A stretch of DNA of 64,000 nucleotides from Thiothrix subterranea (GTDB lineage Bacteria; Pseudomonadota; Gammaproteobacteria; Thiotrichales; Thiotrichaceae): assembly GCF_016772315.1 (NCBI RefSeq), contig NZ_CP053482.1:2108001-2172000 (forward strand), written 5' to 3'. Below the pieces are notes generated by a model that did no database searches, was not told where the DNA came from, and saw only the letters and a program-made list of their open reading frames with translations. Of the stretch, positions 6,765 through 15,091 are shown piece by piece; the first letter of the stretch is position 1; each line of letters starts with the position of its first letter. The position numbers and the translations under genes were made by a program.

Positions 6765-9700
6765 ATGCAAGCCGCCATTAACCTTGAAATGACCCCTAAA
6801 TGCAAAGTTATCCGCCGCAATGGTCAGGTGACGGACTTCGACGGCAGCAAAATTCAGGTGGCAATGACCAAAGCCTTTTTGGATGTGGAAGGCAGCAATG
6901 CGTCAGGTTCGGCACGCATTCACGACACCGTGCGTAAGTTGACCGCGCAAGTGGTTGATGCTTTGTTGCGCCGCACCCCCGATGGCGGCATGGTGCATAT
7001 CGAAGACATTCAAGATCAAGTGGAGTTGGCGTTAATGCGAGCAGGTGAACACAAAGTGGCGCGGAGTTACGTGCTGTATCGCGCGGAACGGGCGCGGTTG
7101 CGTGCTGAAAAAGATGCCAAGAGCAAGAAAAAAGGCAAAAAATCCGAAAACGTGATCCACGTAAAATCCGTATCCGGCGATTTGAAACCGTTGGATGAAG
7201 AGCGGTTACGCAAAATTATCGCGGAAGCCGTCGAGGGTTTGGAGGGAGTCAGTGCTGAACAGGTAATGACTGCCACCATGCGCAATTTGTATGACGGCAT
7301 TTCTGAAAAAGAAGTTGCCACCGCGTTGATTATCAGTACCCGCGTCATGATTGACCGCGAACCCAACTATTCGCAAGCCGCTGCACGGATGTTGATGGAT
7401 AGTTTGCGCCGCGAAGCCTTGAGTTTCCTTGAAGGCCAACACACCGAAGCCACCCAGCACGAAATGGTTGAGCTTTATGCGGAAGTCTTGAAAAAAACCA
7501 TTCAGATCGGGGTCAAGGTCGAGCGTTTGGCGGATGATTTAGGGCGTTACGATCTGGCGAAACTGGGCGCGGCGATTAAGCCAGAACGCGATTTGCAGTT
7601 CACTTACCTCGGTTTGCAAACGCTGTATGACCGCTATTTCCTGCATCATGACGGGGTGCGTTTTGAATTGCCGCAGGTGTTTTTCATGCGCGTGGCAATG
7701 GGCTTGGCCATTAACGAAGTCGAGCGTGAAGACCGTGCGATTGAGTTTTACAACTTGCTGTCCAGCTTTGATTTCATGAGCAGCACGCCGACGCTGTTTA
7801 ATTCTGGAACATTGCGTCCGCAGTTGTCGTCTTGCTACCTGACTACCGTGCCTGACCATTTGGAAGGGATTTACGATGCGATTAAAGACAATGCCTTGCT
7901 GTCGAAATACGCCGGTGGCTTGGGTAACGACTGGTCACGGGTGCGCGGCATGGGGGCGCATATCAAAGGCACGAATGGCAAATCGCAAGGTGTTGTGCCG
8001 TTTTTGAAGGTGGCGAATGATACGGCGGTTGCGGTGAATCAGTGTTTCGCGCCGGATACGCAGCTTCACACCGCCGATGGCATTAAAGCCATTCGTGACG
8101 TGAAAGCGGGCGATTTGGTGCTGGGTATCAGCGGCACTTACCGCGAAGTCAAACGCGCGATGGTTTACAACCAGCACGATGCAATGGTAGCTCTGGATGT
8201 GAAGCATTCGATTGAACCCGTGAAAGTGACCGCAGGACATCCGTTCTACGCGCTGCGGGGTGTGCCGTTGGAGCAGGCGAACGACCGTGCTGTTAATTGG
8301 TTGGCAAAAGGCAAAGTGAAGCCGGAATGGGTCGAAGCAGCGCAGTTGCAAAAAGGTGATTATGTTGCACAAGTCATCCCGACCGAAACGGTGATGGTGG
8401 ATGGTTTTGATGCTGACGATGCGCGGCTGTACGGTATTTTGCTGGGTGATGGGCATTTGTCAAAAGACGGGATGCAATGGGGCATTTCAGGCAATCCACA
8501 AAATGACTCGCATCTTGATTTCGTGCGGGAGTATTTGGCTGAACGTGGTATCCATAGTTGGGAAAATGGGCGTGGCGAAACCTATACGCAAATTCATTGG
8601 GCAAGCGGTCGTGGTGTTGTGCGCAATGCCACTAACGGGCGCATTGTCGGAGCAGGTGCTGCAACGTTGCCGTTCAGCTATGACGATATTTACAACGCGC
8701 CAGGTGAAAAGCGGATTTCACGCCAATTCAGTCATTTACCCCGTCCACAAACCTTAGCATTGATTCAAGGTTTGCTGGAAACTGATGGCGGCGTGAGTCG
8801 CGGCAAGGAAATTTACTTCACCAATACCTCGCGTCAACTGGCGGAAGGTTTGCGTTATCAGTGCTTGCGTTTGGGAGTACCGACGGCTGGGCAATACCGT
8901 GAACGTGACAATGCCCATACAGGGACACGTTCTGACGGTACACAAATCGAATTTAACGGTATTACTAAAGCGTTTGATATTCGTATTCCTGCTGTGCCAG
9001 AAATCGCTGCACTGGTTGCTTGCCAGCCTATCGACAAGCGTAACTGGCTGACTTACAACGGTTGCGTCTTCAGCCGTGTACGGAGTGTGGAGACTGTTCC
9101 AACCCTGCCATTTGTGTTCGATTTGATTGTGGAAGGCGATGAGTCTTACATGACGACGGCGGCACTGGCGCACAATGGCGGCAAGCGGAAGGGCGCAGTC
9201 TGTGCCTATCTCGAAACTTGGCATATCGACATCGAAGACTTCCTCGAACTGCGCAAAAACACGGGCGACGAACGTCGCCGTACCCACGATATGAATACCG
9301 CCAACTGGATTCCTGACCTGTTCATGAAGCGTGTGGCAGCAGAAGCGGAATGGACGCTGTTTTCCCCCGATGATGCGCCCGATTTGCACGATTTAACCGG
9401 CAAAGCGTTTGAAGCGCGTTATGCCGAATACGAGGCCAAAGCAGCACGCGGCGAAATGAAATTATTCCGAAAACTGCCTGCACTGCAATTGTGGCGCAAA
9501 ATGTTGGGGATGATCTTTGAAACCGGGCATCCGTGGATTACCTTCAAAGACCCGTGCAATGTGCGCTATACCAATCAGCACATGGGTGTGGTGCATTCCA
9601 GCAATCTTTGTACTGAAATTACCTTGCACACCAATGACAGTGAAATTGCGGTATGCAATTTAGGATCGGTCAATCTGACCGCTCACGTCAACGACGGCAA

Positions 9701-10730
9701 GCTGGATGTAGCAAAACTGGAACGCACCGTGACCACCGCGATGCGGATGCTGGATAACGTCATCGACTACAATTACTACAGTGTGCCGCAAGCGCGAAAA
9801 TCCAACCTGCGCCACCGTCCGGTCGGCATGGGCATCATGGGTTTCCAAGACGCGCTGTACAAAATGAACCTCGCTTACGCCACGACCGAAGCGGTGGAGT
9901 TTGCCGATCAAAGTATGGAAGCGGTGTCGTATTTCGCGATTCGTGCGTCCAGCAACTTGGCGGCAGAACGCGGTAAATACCCAAGCTACAACGGTTCGTT
10001 GTGGAGCAAAGGCATCCTGCCCATCGACTCGCTGGAATTGTTGGGCGAAGAACGCGGTGAATACTTCGTGGTCGATCACACCCAAACGTTGGATTGGGAT
10101 GCATTGCGCAATCAGGTCAAAGCGCAGGGAATGCGCAATTCCAATGTGATGGCGATTGCTCCGACGGCGACGATTTCCAACATTTGCGGCGTGTCGCAGT
10201 CCATCGAGCCGACTTACCAGAACCTGTTCGTCAAATCCAATTTGTCGGGCGAATTCACCGTCATCAACCCGTATCTGGTACAGGATTTGAAAGCACTCGG
10301 CATGTGGGATGAGGTGATGATCAACGACCTCAAATACTTCGACGGTTCGTTACAACCGCTGGATCGTGTGCCGGACGCGCTCAAAGCCAAATACGCTACC
10401 GCGTTTGAAATCGACGCACGTTGGTTGGTCGAAGCCGCCAGCCGCCGCCAGAAATGGATTGATCAGGGGCAATCACTCAACCTGTACATGAAAGAGCCGA
10501 ATGGCACGAAGCTGGATAATCTCTATAAACTGGCGTGGGTGCGTGGGTTGAAGACCACGTATTACTTGCGCACTTTGGGGGCAACGGGCGCGGAAAAGAC
10601 CAGCTCGGATGATTCTTCGGCTGCGAATAGCGTGGCGGGGATTAAGCGGGCGGCGAATTTGGTATCGGTGGGGTCGGAAGCACCGAAGGCGTGTTCGTTG
10701 CTTGATCCAGAGTGTGAGGCTTGTCAGTAA
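6765..10730 (+). CDS. nrdA: Class I ribonucleotide reductase large subunit with embedded intein
   Basis: The 1321-residue precursor reduces ribonucleoside diphosphates to deoxy forms once the intein is removed; the remaining host protein is about 943 residues, like Pseudomonas-type NrdA. Two ATP-cone regulatory domains occupy about residues 10-120 and 128-225. Active-site features are LSSCYLTT (first redox Cys), SSNLCTEIT (thiyl-radical Cys), AVCNLGSVNL (second redox Cys), TTYYLRTLG (Tyr pair) and a C-terminal ECEACQ thioredoxin-interacting pair. Residues 427-804 are the intein, inserted between NQ and GGKRKG. The start has an AAAGGA site 7 bases upstream, and NrdR boxes lie in the promoter. 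An R-M cassette follows before nrdB. Confidence 0.96.
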   Translation: MQAAINLEMTPKCKVIRRNGQVTDFDGSKIQVAMTKAFLDVEGSNASGSARIHDTVRKLTAQVVDALLRRTPDGGMVHIEDIQDQVELALMRAGEHKVARSYVLYRAERARLRAEKDAKSKKKGKKSENVIHVKSVSGDLKPLDEERLRKIIAEAVEGLEGVSAEQVMTATMRNLYDGISEKEVATALIISTRVMIDREPNYSQAAARMLMDSLRREALSFLEGQHTEATQHEMVELYAEVLKKTIQIGVKVERLADDLGRYDLAKLGAAIKPERDLQFTYLGLQTLYDRYFLHHDGVRFELPQVFFMRVAMGLAINEVEREDRAIEFYNLLSSFDFMSSTPTLFNSGTLRPQLSSCYLTTVPDHLEGIYDAIKDNALLSKYAGGLGNDWSRVRGMGAHIKGTNGKSQGVVPFLKVANDTAVAVNQCFAPDTQLHTADGIKAIRDVKAGDLVLGISGTYREVKRAMVYNQHDAMVALDVKHSIEPVKVTAGHPFYALRGVPLEQANDRAVNWLAKGKVKPEWVEAAQLQKGDYVAQVIPTETVMVDGFDADDARLYGILLGDGHLSKDGMQWGISGNPQNDSHLDFVREYLAERGIHSWENGRGETYTQIHWASGRGVVRNATNGRIVGAGAATLPFSYDDIYNAPGEKRISRQFSHLPRPQTLALIQGLLETDGGVSRGKEIYFTNTSRQLAEGLRYQCLRLGVPTAGQYRERDNAHTGTRSDGTQIEFNGITKAFDIRIPAVPEIAALVACQPIDKRNWLTYNGCVFSRVRSVETVPTLPFVFDLIVEGDESYMTTAALAHNGGKRKGAVCAYLETWHIDIEDFLELRKNTGDERRRTHDMNTANWIPDLFMKRVAAEAEWTLFSPDDAPDLHDLTGKAFEARYAEYEAKAARGEMKLFRKLPALQLWRKMLGMIFETGHPWITFKDPCNVRYTNQHMGVVHSSNLCTEITLHTNDSEIAVCNLGSVNLTAHVNDGKLDVAKLERTVTTAMRMLDNVIDYNYYSVPQARKSNLRHRPVGMGIMGFQDALYKMNLAYATTEAVEFADQSMEAVSYFAIRASSNLAAERGKYPSYNGSLWSKGILPIDSLELLGEERGEYFVVDHTQTLDWDALRNQVKAQGMRNSNVMAIAPTATISNICGVSQSIEPTYQNLFVKSNLSGEFTVINPYLVQDLKALGMWDEVMINDLKYFDGSLQPLDRVPDALKAKYATAFEIDARWLVEAASRRQKWIDQGQSLNLYMKEPNGTKLDNLYKLAWVRGLKTTYYLRTLGATGAEKTSSDDSSAANSVAGIKRAANLVSVGSEAPKACSLLDPECEACQ
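8043..9176 (+). other. Intein with LAGLIDADG homing endonuclease, inside NrdA
   Basis: A 378-residue in-frame insertion (NrdA residues 427-804) with intein motifs: block A starts with Cys (CFAPDTQLHTADG), block B VTAGHPF has the Thr-x-x-His pair (T489, H492), LAGLIDADG dodecapeptides are LYGILLGDGHLS (D562) and LIQGLLETDGGVS (D674), block F/G includes PFVFDLIVEGDESYMT and ends TAALAHN with the penultimate His and terminal Asn. The flanking host residues VAVNQ/GGKRKG join into the normal NrdA sequence. The +1 residue after the Asn is Gly, not the Cys/Ser/Thr needed by the standard class 1 mechanism. Both endonuclease acidic residues are present, so homing activity is plausible. Confidence 0.92.
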
Positions 10731-10735
10731 GTCAT

Positions 10736-11383
10736 ATGAAACACTTAACTTTTGACCGCAACGAACACCTCTACACCAGTACCGCGTTCGCTGAACTGGT
10801 CAAAGATGCGGTCAGGTTTTTCAACGGAACTCCCGTGCACACACTCCCGCCTCCTGAAACCTTTGGGGGAACGGGCGTGTATGCCATCTATTACACCGGG
10901 CAGCATCCGGCGTATCAGAAATATGCAGAGTTGAATCGTCTTGCCTACAACTTCCCTATTTACGTGGGCAAAGCCGTTCCCAAAGGTTGGCGGCAGGCGC
11001 GATTGTCAGATGATGTGTTGAACCAGTCGAAGGAATTGCACACCCGCTTACGTGAACATGCCCGCAGTATCGGCGCGGCAAGCAGTCTGGCAGTTGAAGA
11101 TTTCATGTGCCGTTTCGTCATCTTTGAAGGTGAAGCTTCGGATATGATTAGCACGATTGAAGCGGCACTGATCAAACTCAATATGCCGCTGTGGAATACG
11201 GTAGTGGATGGTTTCGGCAATCATGACCCCGGCAAAGGCCGTTACGAACAGGCTAAATCTGATTGGGATGTCATCCATCCGGGGCGTGCTTGGGCGGAAA
11301 AGTGCAAAGGGGTGCATTCCTCCGCAGCCACCATTTTTGCACGGGTTAATGTTCATCTGAATCAGTTGGGTAGCCAGTCATGA
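10736..11383 (+). CDS. Eco29kI-family GIY-YIG restriction endonuclease
   Basis: A 215-residue protein matching Eco29kI (214 residues), a type II enzyme with a GIY-YIG fold that cuts CCGCGG. Catalytic features are GVYAIYY and IYVGKA (the two Tyr and the Lys), the Arg/His in RLREHARSI, the Glu in STIEAALI and the Asn in PLWNTVVDG; the DPGKGRYEQAKSDWDVIHPG block is also shared. The start at MKHLTFDRNEHLY matches Eco29kI's N-terminus; an upstream in-frame TTG overlaps nrdA. It begins 5 bases after the nrdA stop and overlaps the methyltransferase by four bases (ATGA), the same R-then-M order as Eco29kI. Its exact target is inferred. Confidence 0.93.
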   Translation: MKHLTFDRNEHLYTSTAFAELVKDAVRFFNGTPVHTLPPPETFGGTGVYAIYYTGQHPAYQKYAELNRLAYNFPIYVGKAVPKGWRQARLSDDVLNQSKELHTRLREHARSIGAASSLAVEDFMCRFVIFEGEASDMISTIEAALIKLNMPLWNTVVDGFGNHDPGKGRYEQAKSDWDVIHPGRAWAEKCKGVHSSAATIFARVNVHLNQLGSQS

Positions 11384-12567
11384 AAACGCTGGAACTGTTC
11401 TCCGGTGCAGGCGGATTGGCAAAAGGATTGGAGCTTGCTGGTTTTCATCACGTCAAATTGGTGGAATTCAATAAACACGCTTGCGCCACCCTGCAAGCTA
11501 ATTTCGGTGCGGAAAAAGTCTTCGTAGGGGATATTCGTGATTTCAGCTACGACGGCTTGAAGGGTGTGGACATCGTAGCAGGTGGCCCGCCCTGTCAGCC
11601 GTTTTCCTTGGGTGGCAAGCATCAGGCGGATCAGGATCATCGCGATATGTTCCCCTATGCCATCAACGCCATTCGCGAGCTGCAACCCAAAGCGTTCATT
11701 TTTGAAAACGTAAAAGGCTTATTGCGCTCATCCTTCGCTGATTACTTTGAATACATTGTGCTACGCCTGACCTTTCCCGACTATAAACCCAAATTCGGAT
11801 TGGATTGGCAGTTACACCTGCAATTACTCAGAAAGCTCAAGTACGAAACCCATCAAGGGCTGAAATACAAGGTGGCTTATCAGCTTGTCAATGCGGCGGA
11901 TTACGGTGTGCCGCAAAGCCGTGAACGGGTGTTCATGGTCGGTATCCGTGATGATCTGGAGGTGGAATGGGTATTTCCTGCTCCAACACATTCCGATAGT
12001 CGCTTGTTGTGGGACAAATTTGTGACAGGCGAATACTGGGAAAAATACGGTTTGGCGCATGAGCAGCGTGAACAGCCGAATGCAGCAATCCAAAAGCAAG
12101 TAAATGCGCTCAAAACCCGTTATGGTTTGTTCCCGCCTGTGCTGAAACCTTGGCAAACCGTGCGTGATGCGTTGGGACATTTGCCAGACCCGCGCTCTGA
12201 TCATGCTATTCCTGATCACATTTTCCGTGATGGCGCACGGGTGTATCCGGGGCATACTGGCAGTGATCATGACTTGCCTGCCAAAACCTTGAAAGCGGGT
12301 GGGCATGGCGTACCGGGTGGCGAAAATATGCTGCGTTACCGTGATGGCTCGGTGCGCTATTTCACTGTGCATGAAGCCAAGTTGCTGCAAACCTTCCCGG
12401 CAGATTTTTATATCGAAGGCGCGTGGGGCGAAGCAATGCGGCAGATCGGGAATGCCGTGCCAGTGCATTTGTCCCAAACACTCGGTAAGGCTTTGCGCAC
12501 AACATTGCAGCAAGCCAAACCAGCGTTTGAACAAACAATGCCGTTGGCTTTTGCGGTAGGTGCATGA
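11380..12567 (+). CDS. DNA (cytosine-5) methyltransferase, M.Eco29kI-like
   Basis: A 395-residue m5C methyltransferase protecting the host from the adjacent endonuclease. Motifs run in standard order: I (LELFSGAGGLAKGLELAG), IV with the catalytic Cys (GGPPCQPFS), VI (FIFENVKGL), VIII (PQSRERVFMVG), a target-recognition region of about 100 residues, IX (RYFTVHEAKLLQTFP) and X (IGNAVPVHL). The gene overlaps the endonuclease upstream and the second methyltransferase downstream by four bases each, so the three are translationally coupled. The likely target is CCGCGG by homology. Confidence 0.95.
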   Translation: MKTLELFSGAGGLAKGLELAGFHHVKLVEFNKHACATLQANFGAEKVFVGDIRDFSYDGLKGVDIVAGGPPCQPFSLGGKHQADQDHRDMFPYAINAIRELQPKAFIFENVKGLLRSSFADYFEYIVLRLTFPDYKPKFGLDWQLHLQLLRKLKYETHQGLKYKVAYQLVNAADYGVPQSRERVFMVGIRDDLEVEWVFPAPTHSDSRLLWDKFVTGEYWEKYGLAHEQREQPNAAIQKQVNALKTRYGLFPPVLKPWQTVRDALGHLPDPRSDHAIPDHIFRDGARVYPGHTGSDHDLPAKTLKAGGHGVPGGENMLRYRDGSVRYFTVHEAKLLQTFPADFYIEGAWGEAMRQIGNAVPVHLSQTLGKALRTTLQQAKPAFEQTMPLAFAVGA

Positions 12568-13643
12568 TCGCTATGAGTGTTTTATTTTGCAATCACGAAA
12601 CCAGACCCTACACTGGTATTGTACTTGAACGCATCAAGCACTTGCCACCCGGCGGAAAAATGGGTGATTTACCCCCGCATTTGCAACATGAAAGTTTTGT
12701 GCGCACGGGTGCAAAGAAAACAGGCGGCCCCAACATGCGCCTGCTGCGTTTGGAACACGACAAACCCGCATTGACAGTAACAGCGTACATTTTCAATAAG
12801 TTTGTCCACCCAACAGAAGATCGTTATTTGACCCCACGCGAAGCCGCCACCTTGCAGGATTTCCCAGTAGACTACGTTTTTATGGGAACACAAGGGCAAA
12901 TCCATCAGCAAATCGGCAATGCTGTTCCGGTCAAATTGGGTAAAGCGATTGCAGGGGAAGTGGCTAATTACTTTGTGAAGCAAGGGCAAACGGGGCAGAT
13001 TAACATCGCCTCCTATTTTTGCGGGGCAGGTGGTTTAGACTTGGGATTTGAACAGGCTAGTCATGCGCTTGTTCAATTTAAGACCTGCTTTTCGACGGAT
13101 ATAGAAGAGCCTGTAGAAAAAACAATTTGTAAAAACAGACCAGAATGGAATTTTCAGCGTGCCGACATTCGGGAGCTTGAACCGGAACAGGTGCGACTAT
13201 CCATCGGCAGTAATCCCGATGTCATTATTGGCGGCCCACCTTGCCAGCCTTTTAGCGTCGCAGGCAAGCAGAAAGCGACCCATGACCCGTTAGGTATTTT
13301 ATACCGCGATTACATCCGCCATATTGCCTACCTCAAACCTCGGATGGTGGTAATGGAAAATGTCTATGGTCTTGCGCAAGTCAAGAGTGCCAACATGATT
13401 GAAGAAATCTACCAATCATTTGCGGACATCGGTTACGACGTGACCCACAGCGAGTTGATGGCGGCTGATTACGGCACACCTCAAAAACGGCGAAGGCTAT
13501 TTTTTGTGGCGGCGCAAAATTTGGCAGGTTTCCATTTTCCAGAGCCGACACACAGTGAATATGCCAATCTTTTAGGACTACCACGTTACGTGGGAGCGGG
13601 AGAAATACTCGCAACCTTACCACCTGCCAGCTTCAAACCTTAG
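12564..13643 (+). CDS. Circularly permuted DNA (cytosine-5) methyltransferase
   Basis: A 359-residue m5C methyltransferase with permuted motif order. The N-terminal part (about 1-140) has what normally lies at the end: a target-recognition-like stretch (FVRTGAKKTGGPNMRLLRL, then TVTAYIFNKFVHP), motif IX (RYLTPREAATLQDFP) and motif X (IGNAVPVKLG). Motifs I (IASYFCGAGGLDLGFE), IV with the catalytic Cys (GGPPCQPFSVAGK), VI (MVVMENVYGL) and VIII (PQKRRRLFFV) follow. The C-terminus stops at ATLPPASFKP, just where a normal enzyme would enter the segment that begins this protein. M.BssHII is a known permuted example. A fusion of two gene remnants is possible, but all motifs appear once and complete. 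An alternative ATG lies at 12573. Confidence 0.85.
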   Translation: MIAMSVLFCNHETRPYTGIVLERIKHLPPGGKMGDLPPHLQHESFVRTGAKKTGGPNMRLLRLEHDKPALTVTAYIFNKFVHPTEDRYLTPREAATLQDFPVDYVFMGTQGQIHQQIGNAVPVKLGKAIAGEVANYFVKQGQTGQINIASYFCGAGGLDLGFEQASHALVQFKTCFSTDIEEPVEKTICKNRPEWNFQRADIRELEPEQVRLSIGSNPDVIIGGPPCQPFSVAGKQKATHDPLGILYRDYIRHIAYLKPRMVVMENVYGLAQVKSANMIEEIYQSFADIGYDVTHSELMAADYGTPQKRRRLFFVAAQNLAGFHFPEPTHSEYANLLGLPRYVGAGEILATLPPASFKP

Positions 13644-13678
13644 TTTAGTTGGCATTCAGCATTTAGGAGAGTAAAATC

Positions 13679-14959
13679 ATGACGCTTAATTGGGATAACC
13701 CACTTGCCGCACCCGTGCCGCGCACGAACGGCTATCAACCGGCTTTTAGTTTTGACGAAGTGTTTGTTGAAGAACCTACTGTGGAGGTAGATGAAAGTGA
13801 GCTCAGTGCAAAAACCCAAGTTGCAGTTAAATCGCCAACGGAGTCGGCGACGCTTGCAACGGCGGTAACAGAGGCGGCTTCTCACAGAACTGTAGAAGCC
13901 GCTCCAACGGTCAGCGCTACCCGCCAGCCGTCTGCACCAGAGACTTTCAAACCTCAACAGCCGATCAGTAGCGCTGACAAGCGCGTGATCAATGGCAGTG
14001 GCGACATCAACCAACTTGCGCCGTTCAAATACCCGTGGGCATGGGATTTTTTCCTCAACGCCAACAAAAATCACTGGACACCGCTCGACATCAATATGGC
14101 GCAGGATGTGCATGACTACCATCACAACCTCAGCCCCGCCGAACGTCACGTTTATGAAAACGTGCTGGCTTACTTGACCACTTCCGACATTCTGGCGATG
14201 CGCAATATTGGCTTGGCAGTCATGGAAAAAATGACCGCGCCGGAATTGCAAATCTACCAAGCCCGCCAAGTGTACGAAGAAGCCCTGCATACCTGGACAT
14301 ACCAGCATTGCATCGAAACCATCGGCTTGGATCAGGTGGAAATCTATAACCGTTACCGCGTCGTGCCGGAAATCAATGCCAAAATTCAACTGGCGAACCG
14401 GCGCTTAAACGATGCGCTGCGCCATGACATTGACCTGAAGAATCGCGACGATCTGCACAATTTTGTAATGTCGTATACCTTCTTTTCAGGGATTTTTGAA
14501 GGCTGCTGGTTCTACAACGGTTTCTCACCGATTTTTGCGCTGCAACGTCGGGGCATGATGAAAGGTACGGGTGAGCAATTTCAATACATTATGCGCGATG
14601 AAGTAATGCACGCTTCGTTTGGTATTCGCGTGGTGCGCCAAATCATGCAGGAAGAAAACGTGACACTCGACCCGCAAGCGGTGCGCGATATGTGGGATGA
14701 GGCGGAAGCAGCAGAAATCAACTATTCCAAGTACATCCTGCCGACGCCGATTTTGGGTTATAGCCAGCAAGACCATCACGAACAGTTCCGTTTTATTGCG
14801 AACCGTCGGGCGCGTCAGTTGGGCATGGCAGAACCGTTCCCCGGTGCGCAAAATGCCCTGCCTTGGTTGGACGAGCAGTCCAATATGCGTAAGGAAAAGA
14901 ACTTCTTTGAAACGCGCGTGACGGAATACCAAACGGGCGGGGCGCTGAAGTGGGATTAA
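13679..14959 (+). CDS. nrdB: Class Ia ribonucleotide reductase small (radical) subunit
   Basis: A 426-residue R2 subunit that houses the diiron/tyrosyl radical for NrdA. Metal ligands are visible: Asp170 (TTSDILAM), Glu201 and His204 (EEALHTWTY), the Glu in FEGCWFYNGF, and Glu/His in RDEVMHASFG. The radical Tyr is Tyr208, four residues after His204, as in class Ia enzymes. The first roughly 110 residues are a low-complexity extension rich in Ala, Thr, Ser and Val before the conserved core starts near NQLAPFKYPWAW. The gene lies 35 bases after the permuted methyltransferase with an AGGAGAG site, and a terminator follows. It presumably shares the nrdA transcript through the R-M cassette. Confidence 0.96.
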   Translation: MTLNWDNPLAAPVPRTNGYQPAFSFDEVFVEEPTVEVDESELSAKTQVAVKSPTESATLATAVTEAASHRTVEAAPTVSATRQPSAPETFKPQQPISSADKRVINGSGDINQLAPFKYPWAWDFFLNANKNHWTPLDINMAQDVHDYHHNLSPAERHVYENVLAYLTTSDILAMRNIGLAVMEKMTAPELQIYQARQVYEEALHTWTYQHCIETIGLDQVEIYNRYRVVPEINAKIQLANRRLNDALRHDIDLKNRDDLHNFVMSYTFFSGIFEGCWFYNGFSPIFALQRRGMMKGTGEQFQYIMRDEVMHASFGIRVVRQIMQEENVTLDPQAVRDMWDEAEAAEINYSKYILPTPILGYSQQDHHEQFRFIANRRARQLGMAEPFPGAQNALPWLDEQSNMRKEKNFFETRVTEYQTGGALKWD

Positions 14960-14979
14960 GTTTGCGCTTGCCCTGAAAC

Positions 14980-15010
14980 AAAAAAAGCCCGAATTAACCG
15001 GGCTTTTTTT
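14980..15010 (+). terminator. Rho-independent terminator after nrdB
   Basis: An A-tract plus GCCCG stem (14980-14991) pairs with CGGGC plus a T-tract (14999-15010) around a 7-base loop. It is symmetric, so it could also stop transcripts from the minus-strand gene ending at 15092. Confidence 0.9.
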
Positions 15011-15091
15011 GCGCATAAACGAAAGCAAGAGCACCATCCCGAAGAATGATGCCCTTGCTAGGACTGTGAGCAGGTATTCCCGCCCTAAGTA

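Noticed and set aside
11824-12534. Minus-strand open frame inside the methyltransferase
   Set aside because: It is antisense to well-conserved methyltransferase motifs and has no recognisable domain.
12564-13643. Frameshifted or truncated methyltransferase
   Set aside because: All m5C motifs are present once in a permuted order in one frame without interruption, so a permuted enzyme fits better than a broken one.
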